Below, piece after piece: positions 1 through 9,893 of a stretch of DNA of 29,437 nt. Position numbers and translations under genes: made by a program. Position 1 is the first letter of the stretch, and every line of letters begins with the position of its first letter. Location: NCBI GenBank assembly GCA_009843585.1, contig VYDC01000247.1, positions 1 to 29,437 on the forward strand, read 5' to 3'. This stretch comes from Chloroflexota bacterium. Its GTDB lineage: Bacteria; Chloroflexota; Dehalococcoidia; UBA2979. The notes under the pieces were generated by a model. It made no database searches. It worked only from the letters and a program-made list of their open reading frames with translations, and was not told the origin of the DNA.

Positions 1-25
1 TCCGCTCAAACCTGTCCTTCGCCAT
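1..25 (-). CDS. tuf: Elongation factor Tu, first 8 codons only
   Basis: Reading leftwards from ATG at 25, the codons give MAKDRFER, which is the usual start of bacterial EF-Tu (MAKxxFER). The gene then runs off the window. A GGGAG Shine-Dalgarno lies about 8 bases upstream. The position directly after fusA is where tuf belongs in the str operon (rpsL-rpsG-fusA-tuf), and the gap to the fusA stop is only 34 bases. Only eight residues are visible, so the call rests on this short match plus gene order. Confidence 0.8.
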
Positions 26-59
26 CCCTCAGTCTCCCTCGTCCGCTCCCGACGATTCC

Positions 60-2156
<2,097 letters not shown>

Positions 2157-2229
2157 CTCGCGCGTCTTCCTCGACGCCTGATAGCCGCCGCCCCCACCTG
2201 GTGGGGCGGGGGCGGGGTGCAGGCGGCTG

Positions 2230-2700
2230 CTACCAGCGATAGTGAACAAAGGCTCGGTTCGCCTCCGCCATTCGGTGGACCTCTTCCTTGCGTCGCACGG
2301 CGGCGCCGGCATTGTTGGCAGCGTCGAGCAGTTCGGCGGCGAGCTTCTCAGCCATCGACCGCCCGGCGCGGCGGCGGGCGCCGTCGACGAGCCAGCGCAG
2401 GGAGAGGCTGAGCCGGCGGTCGGGGCGGACATCGACCGGCACCTGGTAGGTCGCTCCCCCGACGCGGCGCGGCTTGACCTCGATCACAGGGCTGGCGTTG
2501 CGGACCGCCTGCTCGAAGATGTCGACGCCACGGCGCCCGGTCTGCGTCTCCACGGTGTCGAAGGCCGAGTAGACGATGCGCTCGGCGAGGCTCTTCTTCC
2601 CGCTGTACATGATCCGGTGCGTCAGCCGCGTGACGAGCGTGGACTGATAGCGCGGATCGGGCGAGACATGGCGCCGGGGAGAGCGGTTGCGCCTCGCCAT
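2230..2700 (-). CDS. rpsG: 30S ribosomal protein S7
   Basis: 156 residues, the standard length. S7 nucleates assembly of the 30S head by binding the 3' domain of 16S rRNA. The start ATG at 2700 gives MARRNRS; the centre carries the S7 signature MYSGKKSLAERIVYSA, and the C-terminus is HYRW as in many bacteria. It starts four bases after the rpsL stop, so its ribosome-binding site lies within the rpsL end and the two are probably translationally coupled. Confidence 0.98.
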   Translation of the reverse strand: MARRNRSPRRHVSPDPRYQSTLVTRLTHRIMYSGKKSLAERIVYSAFDTVETQTGRRGVDIFEQAVRNASPVIEVKPRRVGGATYQVPVDVRPDRRLSLSLRWLVDGARRRAGRSMAEKLAAELLDAANNAGAAVRRKEEVHRMAEANRAFVHYRW

Positions 2701-2704
2701 CGCG

Positions 2705-3118
2705 CTAGCCCTTCCGGGTGCCGTACTTGCTGCGGCTGCGCTTTCGATCGCTGACGCCCTGCGAGTCGAGGGCGCCGCGGATGATGTGGTAGCGGACGCC
2801 GGGCAGATCCTTGACGCGCCCCCCGCGGACCAGCACGACGGAGTGCTCCTGCAGCGTGTGACCCTCGCCCGGGATGTAGGCCGTGACCTCGATGCCGTTG
2901 GTGAGCCGGACGCGCGCAACCTTCCGGAGCGCCGAGTTCGGCTTCTTCGGCGTGACCGTCCGCACCTGGGTGCAGACGCCGCGCTTCTGCGGCGAGCCTC
3001 GCCCCTCGCGGTTAACGCGGTTACGGAGCGTGTTCAGCCGGTAGCGCAGCGCGGGCGCCTTCATCTTGCGGCCCGTGGAGGTCCGCCCCTTGCGTACCAA
3101 CTGGTTGATGGTCGGCAC
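2705..3118 (-). CDS. rpsL: 30S ribosomal protein S12
   Basis: 137 residues from GTG at 3118, giving the canonical start M-PTINQLVRK with a GGGAGG site four bases upstream. Another GTG five codons earlier (3133) is possible but would add MPGGA, which is not usual for the family. S12 sits at the decoding centre; the loop TPKKPNSALRK and the GEGHTLQEHSVVL segment are intact, so no streptomycin-resistance-type change is seen at the TPKKPNS lysines. Between residues about 20 and 35 there is an insertion (around YRLNTLRNR) of the size found in Firmicutes S12 and absent from E. coli. First gene of the str operon, with its own promoter upstream. Confidence 0.97.
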   Translation of the reverse strand: MPTINQLVRKGRTSTGRKMKAPALRYRLNTLRNRVNREGRGSPQKRGVCTQVRTVTPKKPNSALRKVARVRLTNGIEVTAYIPGEGHTLQEHSVVLVRGGRVKDLPGVRYHIIRGALDSQGVSDRKRSRSKYGTRKG

Positions 3119-3331
3119 CGCGCCTCCCGGCACTCACCCCACGCCGGCTCGGCGGCCGCCCGCCGCCGGCCTCGTCCCTCATCACCGCGCTGTTTCGGGC
3201 ATCAAGAACGGCCGAGTGGCGAAGCGGGGAGCCAGCCGCGACGCCCCTTCCGGGGGTTGCCGTCGCCGGTCCTCGCCGCTCCACGGCCAAACGGCCGCTC
3301 CGCAATACATCCGCGATGAGCGCGACCACCG
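3119..3331 (-). other. 5' leader of the str operon
   Basis: About 207 untranslated bases separate the predicted transcription start (near 3325) from the rpsL GTG. Two short hairpins are visible: CGGCC/GGCCG around an AAAC loop at 3284-3297 and CCCC/GGGG at 3244-3256. No convincing open frame of its own. A leader of this length could carry autoregulation by S7 or S12, as in other str operons, but I see no recognisable motif. Confidence 0.4.
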
Positions 3332-3360
3332 ATGCTAGGGCTCGCCCCGTGCAGTGTCAA
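3332..3360 (-). promoter_or_regulatory. Housekeeping sigma promoter for rpsL-rpsG-fusA-tuf
   Basis: On the minus strand, TTGACA (3360-3355) and TAGCAT (3337-3332) are separated by exactly 17 bases. The -35 is a perfect match and the -10 matches at four of six positions. It is the best promoter in the gap upstream of rpsL, and the same -10 (TAGCAT) recurs in the promoter upstream of rplI. Confidence 0.75.
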
Positions 3361-3367
3361 TGCGCGG

Positions 3368-3521
3368 GGCGCCTCTCGGGCTGCGCGGACGAGGCTCGCC
3401 GGGTGGGGCCCGGAGCGGGCTCGTCGCGAGCGGCATCGGGGCTGCCGTCCCGCAGGAACACGACATACGGCGATGCACCCCGGCCGCCGCCACCGAAGCG
3501 GGACGGCCGCCGAGAGGCGCC
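3368..3521. repeat. Long inverted repeat with nested second stem, possible structured RNA
   Basis: The 12-base arm GGCGCCTCTCGG (3368-3379) is the exact reverse complement of 3510-3521. Directly inside, two bases from the right outer arm, 3498-3507 (GCGGGACGGC) is the exact reverse complement of 3444-3453. A third short stem, GACGAG (3388-3393) with CTCGTC (3420-3425), fits in the remaining 64 bases. Together these make a branched fold. It lies between the deacetylase stop (3550) and the -35 of the str promoter (3360). It matches no riboswitch or small RNA consensus I know. It could be a noncoding RNA, a 3' end structure, or chance pairing in GC-rich DNA. Confidence 0.4.
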
Positions 3522-3549
3522 GACCTCCGGGAGGAGCGAGACCGGAGGC

Positions 3550-4335
3550 TCAGCGCCTCAGGATCACGCGACGAAAGGACTCGCGGAACGGGGGATCGAC
3601 CTCCTGCTCGCCGGCCGAAGCGCCGGCCGCGGCGGCCTGACGCCGCTGCTCGCGGGCGCGCTCGCGCCACAGCCGCATCAGGTCCTGGACCGATCGCCCA
3701 CCCATCTGCGAGCTGTGCGCGAGCACGGCGCGCACCTTCGTCCTGAGGACCGGCTCGATGTCGACGTGGAAGTCGGGTGCGTCGCTCCCGACGAGCAGGA
3801 GCACGGCCGGCCGGTGGGGCTCGAGCTCCTCCTCCTTGTGGTGCGGGTAGTAGAGGTGATCGTCCGCCGCCGGGTAGATCGCGTCGTAGGTCGCGCGCCC
3901 GACGCGCCGGTGATCGCGGTGGTTGAAGCCGGGACGGAAGCCGTCCCAGGTGACGACGAGCTCCGGACGGCGGATGCGGACCTGACGGACGACGAGGCCG
4001 CGGAGCTCGTCGTCGTTGCGCAGAGCGCCGTCCGGGAAACCGAGGAAGACCGGCTCGCGGGCTCCGAGGATCGCGGCGGCCCGGCGCTGTTCCTCCTCGC
4101 GTACGCCGGCGAGGTACTGCGGCGTGACCCGGGGATCTTTGGTGCCTTTGTTGCCGCTCGTCGCAACGACAATGTCGACCTCCCACCCCTGCCGTGTGAG
4201 CGTCGCAACCGTCCCGCCGCAGGCGAACTCGCTGTCGTCGGGGTGCGCCATCACCACCATGGCGCGCGCTGGCCCGCGAGCAGCGAGCGCGGCGAAGAGA
4301 TCGGGCGCCTCGGCGAGTGGTGCAGCGGCGACCAC
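3550..4335 (-). CDS. PIG-L/LmbE-family zinc deacetylase
   Basis: 261 residues from GTG at 4335, four bases after the stop of the upstream glycosyltransferase gene. The PIG-L family removes N-acetyl groups from GlcNAc-containing compounds (MshB in mycothiol, BshB in bacillithiol synthesis, PIG-L in GPI anchors). The zinc and catalytic motif AHPDDSE is at residues 30-36 and the second metal motif NHRDH at 138-142. No signal peptide. Next to a MshA-like glycosyltransferase, the natural reading is that the pair makes and then deacetylates a GlcNAc conjugate. The ligase and acetyltransferase (MshC, MshD) or BshC are not in the window, so the product is not known. It could also act on another amino sugar. 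Confidence 0.85.
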   Translation of the reverse strand: MVAAAPLAEAPDLFAALAARGPARAMVVMAHPDDSEFACGGTVATLTRQGWEVDIVVATSGNKGTKDPRVTPQYLAGVREEEQRRAAAILGAREPVFLGFPDGALRNDDELRGLVVRQVRIRRPELVVTWDGFRPGFNHRDHRRVGRATYDAIYPAADDHLYYPHHKEEELEPHRPAVLLLVGSDAPDFHVDIEPVLRTKVRAVLAHSSQMGGRSVQDLMRLWRERAREQRRQAAAAGASAGEQEVDPPFRESFRRVILRR

Positions 4336-4339
4336 GGGC

Positions 4340-5662
4340 TCAGCAGCCCCCGGCAGCCGCCGGTCGCGCGTGCTCCCGCATCAGCTCCGCGTAGAGCGCG
4401 GCGAGCTCCCTGGCGACGGCGCCCCAGGCGTAGCGGCGCATCGAGCGCGAGGCCGCCTCCCCCATCGAGCGGCGGAGGGGCTCGTTGCGGAGCAGCAGCT
4501 CGATGCGCTCGGCGAAGGGCTCGGGACAGTGCCAGGGGACGAGGTAGCCGGTGCGCCCGTCCTCGATGGTCGTCTGGAGTCCGCCGACGCGCGAGGCGAC
4601 CACCGGCACGCCGGTCGCCATCGCCTCGACGGCAGCCAGGCCGAACGACTCGTAGAGGGACGGCACGGCGACCACGTCGGCTGAGGCGTAGTAGAGGGGG
4701 AGGCGCTCGTGCGGAACCGATCCCATGAAGCGCACGGCGCCGCCCACCCCGAGCTCCGCCGCGAGCGCCTGCAGCCGGCCCACCTCCTCCGAAGCCTGCT
4801 CCACTCCACCCGCGATCAGGAGCTCGACGCCGGACACGCCCCCCGGCCGCCGGAGCTGCGCGACGGCACGAACCAGGATGTCGAGTCCCTTCAGGGGCTG
4901 GATGCGGCAGACCGCGAGCACGAGACGCGACGTCTGGGGCAGGCCGAGCTCCGCGCGGGCCCGCTGCGCCTCCCGCCGGCGGAAGCGGCCGAGGTCGACG
5001 CCCAGGGGGACGACGCGCGTACGGCCGGGCGCGACGCCGTAGATGCGGCGCAGCAGCCCCACTTCGTGCTCGGTCGCCACCACGATGCGGTCGGCGGCGT
5101 GCACGAGACGCCGCTCCGAGACGAGCCTCACGGACGGCTCGTGCTGCGCGGCGAGCGCGCGCCGCTTCACCTCGCCGAGGGTGTGGAACATCGCGATGTG
5201 CGGCACCCGCCAGCGCTCGGCGAGGTGCTCCGCGGCGAGCGCGGAGAGCCAGTAGTGCGCGTGCACGACGTCGTAGCAGCGGCCGTCGCGCTCCGCGAAG
5301 GCGGCGACAGCACCGGAGAACGCGCCGACGTGTTCGCTGAGCGCCGCCGGGAGCAGCGGGACGGCCGGGCCCGCCTCGATCTGGATCAGGCGCACACCCG
5401 GCGCGATCCGCTGGACCTCGGGCGTCCGCTCGTGCTCGCGGCGCGTGAAGACATCGATGGCGATCCCGGCGCGGCCGAGCTCCCTCGCGACCTCGCGGAC
5501 GTAGACGTTCATCCCTCCCGAGACCGGTCCCCCCGGCGGGGCGAGCGGCGAGGTATGCAGAGAGAGCATCGCGACGCGGCGGACGGTGCCGCCCGCGACG
5601 TCGGCCGCGACGCGGCGGGGGTGCAACGGCGCCGGAGCGCGGTCGAGCAGCGAGTACGTCAC
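4340..5662 (-). CDS. GT4-family glycosyltransferase, MshA-like
   Basis: 440 residues from GTG at 5662, seven bases after the folE stop; the start is uncertain because no clear ribosome-binding site is seen, and conserved sequence begins only at residue about 29 (RRVAMLSLHTSPL). The GT-B fold shows a glycine loop SGGMNVYV (48-55), the donor-binding segment around CRIQPLKG (252-259) and the EX7E motif (E338, E346) in YESFGLAAVEAMA. The N-terminal sequence resembles MshA, which transfers GlcNAc from UDP-GlcNAc to inositol-3-phosphate; sucrose-phosphate synthase-like enzymes share this fold. Coupling with the downstream PIG-L deacetylase supports a thiol-cofactor or glycoconjugate route, but the acceptor cannot be read from sequence. 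Confidence 0.85.
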   Translation of the reverse strand: MTYSLLDRAPAPLHPRRVAADVAGGTVRRVAMLSLHTSPLAPPGGPVSGGMNVYVREVARELGRAGIAIDVFTRREHERTPEVQRIAPGVRLIQIEAGPAVPLLPAALSEHVGAFSGAVAAFAERDGRCYDVVHAHYWLSALAAEHLAERWRVPHIAMFHTLGEVKRRALAAQHEPSVRLVSERRLVHAADRIVVATEHEVGLLRRIYGVAPGRTRVVPLGVDLGRFRRREAQRARAELGLPQTSRLVLAVCRIQPLKGLDILVRAVAQLRRPGGVSGVELLIAGGVEQASEEVGRLQALAAELGVGGAVRFMGSVPHERLPLYYASADVVAVPSLYESFGLAAVEAMATGVPVVASRVGGLQTTIEDGRTGYLVPWHCPEPFAERIELLLRNEPLRRSMGEAASRSMRRYAWGAVARELAALYAELMREHARPAAAGGC

Positions 5663-5669
5663 CAGACTG

Positions 5670-6272
5670 CTACGACTGCGCGCGGATGAGCTGCAGGAAC
5701 TCGGCACGGCTCTCCGGGTCGCGACGGAAGACGCCGCGCATCGCCGAGGTCACCATCCGCGACCCGGGCTTGCGGATGCCGCGCGCCGTCATGCAGAGGT
5801 GTTCCGCCTCGATCACCACCCCGACGCCGCGCGCGCCGAGCACGCGCTCGATGCACTCGGCGATCTGCGTGGTGAGTCGCTCCTGCACCTGCGGGCGCTT
5901 CGCGAATATCTCAACGGCGCGCGCGAGCTTGGAGAGACCGACGATGCGCCCGTCCGGAAGGTAGCCGACGTGCGCCTGTCCGTGGAACGGGAGGAGGTGG
6001 TGCTCGCACATCGAGTAGAACGGGATCTCGCGCAGGATGACCATCTCGTCGTGGTCCTCCTCGAAGCTCACCGCGAGCACCTCCTCCGGGTCGAGGAAGA
6101 GACCCTCGAAGAGCTCCTGGTACATGCGCGCCATTCGCCCGGGCGTGTCGACGAGACCCCGGCGGTCGGGATCCTCGCCGACGGCGACGAGCAGTTCGCG
6201 CAGGAGACCCGTCAGACCGGGGGCGTCGAAGGCCCGCGGCGTCGGGGCGCCGCGCAGGGGCGACAGGGTCAT
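5670..6272 (-). CDS. folE: GTP cyclohydrolase I
   Basis: 200 residues, usual length. It converts GTP to 7,8-dihydroneopterin triphosphate, the first step of folate (and in some bacteria queuosine) synthesis. The zinc ligands are visible: C89 and H92 in SMCEHHLLPFHG, and C160 in EHLCMTARG. The start ATG at 6272 has a GGGAGGA site eight bases upstream. It is preceded by its own extended -10 promoter and followed by the glycosyltransferase gene after seven bases, so folE leads a three-gene operon with the glycosyltransferase and deacetylase. Confidence 0.97.
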   Translation of the reverse strand: MTLSPLRGAPTPRAFDAPGLTGLLRELLVAVGEDPDRRGLVDTPGRMARMYQELFEGLFLDPEEVLAVSFEEDHDEMVILREIPFYSMCEHHLLPFHGQAHVGYLPDGRIVGLSKLARAVEIFAKRPQVQERLTTQIAECIERVLGARGVGVVIEAEHLCMTARGIRKPGSRMVTSAMRGVFRRDPESRAEFLQLIRAQS

Positions 6273-6341
6273 CTCTCGCGTCCTCCCGGGCCGGCGTGCG
6301 GGCGGTGCTCCGCTCTGAGGCGCGGCGCGGTCCGGTGCCGG

Positions 6342-6350
6342 ATCGTAGCA
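6342..6350 (-). promoter_or_regulatory. Extended -10 promoter for folE
   Basis: On the minus strand, TGC-TACGAT (6350-6342) is an extended -10 element; no good -35 lies 17 bases upstream. The predicted start is near 6335, giving a leader of about 63 bases to the folE ATG. The same TACGAT hexamer occurs in the rpsU promoter. Confidence 0.45.
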
Positions 6351-6367
6351 CGAGCCCCCGCGCCCCC

Positions 6368-6389
6368 GGCGCTCCGACCGGGAGGCGCC
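6368..6389 (-). terminator. Hairpin after thrC
   Basis: GGCGCTCC (6368-6375) pairs with GGAGGCGCC (6381-6389), eight base pairs with one bulged base and a five-base loop, starting three bases after the thrC stop. There is no U-tract, so it may act as a weak or Rho-aided terminator or as a 3' end stabiliser. It separates the rpsF-thrC operon from folE. Confidence 0.45.
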
Positions 6390-6391
6390 CG

Positions 6392-7480
6392 CTAGCTCCA
6401 GCCGAGGGCGCGTGCCACGGACCCGACCTCCGCCGGCACCTCACGGCGCACGGTCGGGACGCGGAGCGCCGTCTCCGGATCCTTCAGGCCCGATCCCGTG
6501 ATCACGCAGACGGCCGTGAGGCCACGGAGGCTCTCCCCCGCCTCGGCCATCGAGATCAGGCCGGCGACCGAGGCCGCCGAGGCCGGCTCGCAGAAGATGC
6601 CCTCGTCCTGGGCGAGCCGCCGGTAGGCATCGAGGATGCGCTCGTCGCTCACCGCCTCGATGCGGCCCGCCGAGTCGTCCCGCGCAGCGACGGCGCCCCG
6701 CCACGACGCCGGGTTCCCAATGCGAATGGCGGTGGCCACGGTCTCGGGATCCTCGACCGGCGCCCCCCGCACCAGCGGCGCCGCCCCCGCCGCCTGGAAG
6801 CCCCACATGCGCGGCGTCCTGAGCGAGCGCTCTCGGTGCCGGTACTCAACGAAGCCCGCCCAGTAGGCCGTGATGTTCCCGGCGTTACCGACGGGGATCG
6901 CGAGCAGGTCGGGGGCGTCGCCGAGATCGTCGGCGATCTCGAAGGCGGCCGTCTTCTGGCCAGCGATCCGGTACGGATTCACCGAGTTCACGAGCGCGAC
7001 CGCCTCGCGAGCGGCGAGCTGGCGCGCGATCTGCAGGCAGCGGTCGAAGGAGCCGTCGACCGCGATCACCTGCGCGCCGTGCGCCACCGCCTGCGCCAGC
7101 TTCCCCATCGCCACATGGCCGCCCGGCACGAGCACGTAGGCCGGAAGCCCGTGGCGGGCGGCGTAGGCGGCGGCGGCGGCGGAGGTGTTTCCGGTCGAGG
7201 CGCAGAGCACCGCCCGGGCGCCCTCCTCCACTGCCTTGGCAACGGCCACGACCATGCCGCGGTCCTTGAAGGAGCCGGTGGGGTTGGTCGACTCGAGCTT
7301 GAACCAGAGCTCGCCGAGGCCGAGCTCCGCCTCGAGGGCACGCGAGCGGACGAGAGGCGTGCCACCCTCCCCCAGCGTGACCATCGGAGTGCGGTCGGTG
7401 AGGGGCAGCAGGTCGCGGTAGCGCTCCATGATGAAGCGTCCGGGCGCCCCCTCCACCCGCTCGCGGCGCTCGATCGTCAC
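6392..7480 (-). CDS. thrC: Threonine synthase
   Basis: 362 residues, PLP-dependent, converts O-phosphohomoserine to threonine. The PLP lysine is K72 in TNPTGSFKDRG; the glycine loop CASTGNTSAAAA and SGLKDPE near the C-terminus are also family features. This is the shorter (about 350-residue) class found in many bacteria and plants, without the long N-terminal domain of yeast or E. coli ThrC. The GTG start at 7480 overlaps the stop of the coiled-coil gene upstream by four bases (GTGA), implying translational coupling. Last gene of the hom-thrC cluster. Confidence 0.95.
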   Translation of the reverse strand: MTIERRERVEGAPGRFIMERYRDLLPLTDRTPMVTLGEGGTPLVRSRALEAELGLGELWFKLESTNPTGSFKDRGMVVAVAKAVEEGARAVLCASTGNTSAAAAAYAARHGLPAYVLVPGGHVAMGKLAQAVAHGAQVIAVDGSFDRCLQIARQLAAREAVALVNSVNPYRIAGQKTAAFEIADDLGDAPDLLAIPVGNAGNITAYWAGFVEYRHRERSLRTPRMWGFQAAGAAPLVRGAPVEDPETVATAIRIGNPASWRGAVAARDDSAGRIEAVSDERILDAYRRLAQDEGIFCEPASAASVAGLISMAEAGESLRGLTAVCVITGSGLKDPETALRVPTVRREVPAEVGSVARALGWS

Positions 7481-8580
7481 CGCCCAGCCTCCGCGGCGCC
7501 CTCGTCGGATGCCTGACCCTCCTGCTCCTCGCGGGCGGTGAGCGGGGCCTCGGCGAGGCGGGCGAGCAGTTCGTTCGCCACGCGCACCTCGCGATCCAGT
7601 TCGGCGGACCGACGGCCGGCGGCCTGCTCCTGCGCGCGCGCACTGCGGCGAACGTGCTCGATCATCGACTCGCGCTGCCCCTCCACGGTGTCATCGAGCG
7701 CCCGCAGGCGCTCCGCGAGCCCGGTGGCATCCCCGCGCAGCAGCGAGACCGCCTCGTGCTGCGCATCGAGCCGGGCGCTCTCCGCGGCCAGGCGCTCCTC
7801 CAGGTCGGCGAGGCGAGCCTCGAGGCGGTGCCGCTGAACGCGCTGCTGTTCAAGCGCGTCGACCAGCGCCGCCTCCTCGCGCTGGATGGCACGCAGCGAC
7901 CCGACTTCCTCACCGAGCTGGCGGTAGTCGGCCGCGAGGACACCGAGGCGCGTCGCCATCTCGTCGACGGCGGTGCGCAGCGAGTCGGTGGCGGCGACGA
8001 GGCGGGAGAGCTGCTCGGCGGCTCGGCGCTGCACCTCGCTCCCCGCCGCCATGTCGCGCTCGACCCCCGCGAGCCGCTCCTCGGCGCCGAGGGCCGCGGA
8101 CTCGCGGGCCGCGGACTCGTCCTGCAGCCGGCGGAGATGGCCCCCCTCGACCTCGTTCCTCTCCGTCAGGCTCTGGACGCGATCGGCGAGCGCCTGCTGC
8201 TGCGCCTCACGCTCGGCCGTGCCGGCCCGCTCGTTCTCGATGAACGCGAGCAAACGCTGCGCGAGTTCGCGGCGCTGCGCCGATTCCGTCTCCATGCGCT
8301 CCCTGAGCGCCTCCAGTTCGCGAGTGGCGTCGCGCGCGAGCTGCTGTCCCGTCTCGTGGCGCTCGGTACGGCCGGAGAGGACCTGTATCTGCTGCTGCGC
8401 ACCGTCGAGCTCGCCCCGCTGCGCGTCGAGCTCCGTGCGCAGCACCGTCAGCATTCGCTGGTGCTCGGCGTGGAGCTGGCGCACAACCTCCGTCTGCTGG
8501 GCGATAAGCTCGCGGGCGGCCGCCACCTGCGGGGCGGCGGGGGCCGTGGTGGCGTCCGTCGCGGTGCCGTCGGCCGTCAC
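7477..8580 (-). CDS. Unknown coiled-coil protein encoded between hom and thrC
   Basis: 367 residues with no family I recognise. From about residue 35 to 345 it is almost wholly Glu/Arg/Ala/Gln/Leu-rich, with heptad-like spacing of Leu, Val and Ile and no cysteine, signal peptide or membrane segment. The first 20 residues and the last 20 are Ala/Thr/Glu-rich and probably disordered. It should form long rods in the cytoplasm, as SMC-hinge-less or apolipoprotein-like coiled coils do. GTG at 8580 overlaps the hom stop by four bases, and its own stop overlaps the thrC GTG by four. It is therefore made together with two threonine-pathway enzymes. Whether it has a role in that pathway (scaffold, partner) or is a passenger is not known. 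Confidence 0.85.
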   Translation of the reverse strand: MTADGTATDATTAPAAPQVAAARELIAQQTEVVRQLHAEHQRMLTVLRTELDAQRGELDGAQQQIQVLSGRTERHETGQQLARDATRELEALRERMETESAQRRELAQRLLAFIENERAGTAEREAQQQALADRVQSLTERNEVEGGHLRRLQDESAARESAALGAEERLAGVERDMAAGSEVQRRAAEQLSRLVAATDSLRTAVDEMATRLGVLAADYRQLGEEVGSLRAIQREEAALVDALEQQRVQRHRLEARLADLEERLAAESARLDAQHEAVSLLRGDATGLAERLRALDDTVEGQRESMIEHVRRSARAQEQAAGRRSAELDREVRVANELLARLAEAPLTAREEQEGQASDEGAAEAGR

Positions 8581-9893
8581 CTGGCACCTCCGTCGCCGTA
8601 GATCGGCAGCACGCTTCCCACCTCCGGCACGTCGCCCTCGAGCGCGGCGATCTCCGTCAGCGCCCCGTCGAGCCGCCCGGTCACCGCCGGATGCGTGGTG
8701 ATCACGATCTCCGCGGTGCGCGCCCGGGAATCCGCCTCCACCTGGATCACCGAGGCGAGACTGATCTCGTGCCGCCCGAGAATACCGGCGATCCCTGCCA
8801 GCACGCCCGCTCGGTCGGCGACGGTGAGCCGGAGGTAGTGCCGGGCGACGACCCGCTCCCGGGGTCGGACCTGCGCCCGTGCGTAGGGCGCGGCCTCCGG
8901 GGGAAGCCGTCCGGTGGCGACGTCGCGCGCGACATCGAGCACGTCGGCGAGCACCGCGCTCGCGGTCGGGCGCGCGCCGGCGCCGGCACCCTCGAAGAGG
9001 ACGCGACCCACGAGGTCGCCCTCGACCTGTACGGCGTTGCGCACGCCGTCCACCGTCGCAAGCGGCTCGTGGCGCGCGATCAGCGTGGGCGAGACGGTCG
9101 CGACCAGTTCGGCGCCGGTCGGACCGGGCAGGAGGGAGCCCTGTGCCAGGAGCTTGATCGCGTAGCCGAGATCCTGCGCGTAGGCGAAGTCGCGCGCGGC
9201 GAGCCCGCGGATCCCCTGACGCGAGACCGCCTCCGGCGAGACGACGACGTGGAAGGCGAGCCCGCAGAGGATCGCGAGCTTGTAGGCGGCGTCACCCCCG
9301 TCGACGTCGGCTGCCGGGTCGGCCTCGGCGTAACCCAGGCGCTGTGCCTCAGCGAGGACATCGCCGTATTCGGCGCCACGCTTCGCCATCGCGGTGAGCA
9401 TGAAGTTCGTGGTGCCGTTGATGATGGCCGTCACGTCGGTGATCTCGTTCGCGAGCAGATCGCGCGAGAGCGGGCTGATGATCGGAATGCCGCCCCCGAC
9501 CGCCGCCTCGTAGAGCAGCCGCACGCCGCGCTCGGCGGCGAGGGCGAGCAGCTCGGGACCGTGCTTCGCCATCACCTCCTTGTTCGCGGTGACGACGTGG
9601 CGGCCCGAGCGTAGCGCGCTCTCGATATGCTGGCGCGCTGGCTCCTCACCCCCCATCAGCTCGACGACGACGTGCGTGCCCTCGTCGGCGAGTATCGAGC
9701 CGACCTCGGAGGTCAGGTGGTCGGATGGCACGCCCTCGCGCGGGCGGCCCGCATCGCGCACCAGCACCCCGCGCAGCGCGAGTGGCCGGCCAACGCGGGA
9801 GGAGTAGCGCTCCGCCCCGGTCTCGATGGCGCGCGCCACCCCGGCCCCGACGGTCCCGGCGCCCAGGAGCGCGATCCCGATCGCGTCTGCCAT
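8577..9893 (-). CDS. hom: Homoserine dehydrogenase with C-terminal ACT domain
   Basis: 438 residues from ATG at 9893. It reduces aspartate semialdehyde to homoserine with NAD(P)H. The Rossmann loop LLGAGTVGAG is at residues about 9-18, the substrate region carries VTANKEVMAKHG and GGGIPII, and EADPAADVDGGDAAYKLAIL is the catalytic helix segment. The last 85 residues (HYLRLTVADRAGVLAGIAGIL onwards) form an ACT domain, which in this family mediates feedback inhibition by threonine. The start overlaps the parvulin-like gene stop by one base (TGATG). thrC lies two genes downstream; thrB (homoserine kinase) is not in the window. Confidence 0.97.
   Translation of the reverse strand: MADAIGIALLGAGTVGAGVARAIETGAERYSSRVGRPLALRGVLVRDAGRPREGVPSDHLTSEVGSILADEGTHVVVELMGGEEPARQHIESALRSGRHVVTANKEVMAKHGPELLALAAERGVRLLYEAAVGGGIPIISPLSRDLLANEITDVTAIINGTTNFMLTAMAKRGAEYGDVLAEAQRLGYAEADPAADVDGGDAAYKLAILCGLAFHVVVSPEAVSRQGIRGLAARDFAYAQDLGYAIKLLAQGSLLPGPTGAELVATVSPTLIARHEPLATVDGVRNAVQVEGDLVGRVLFEGAGAGARPTASAVLADVLDVARDVATGRLPPEAAPYARAQVRPRERVVARHYLRLTVADRAGVLAGIAGILGRHEISLASVIQVEADSRARTAEIVITTHPAVTGRLDGALTEIAALEGDVPEVGSVLPIYGDGGAR

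Noticed and set aside
3021..3329. Minus-strand frame of about 102 codons in the str leader
   Set aside because: It runs into rpsL in a different frame and is low-complexity; treated as untranslated leader.
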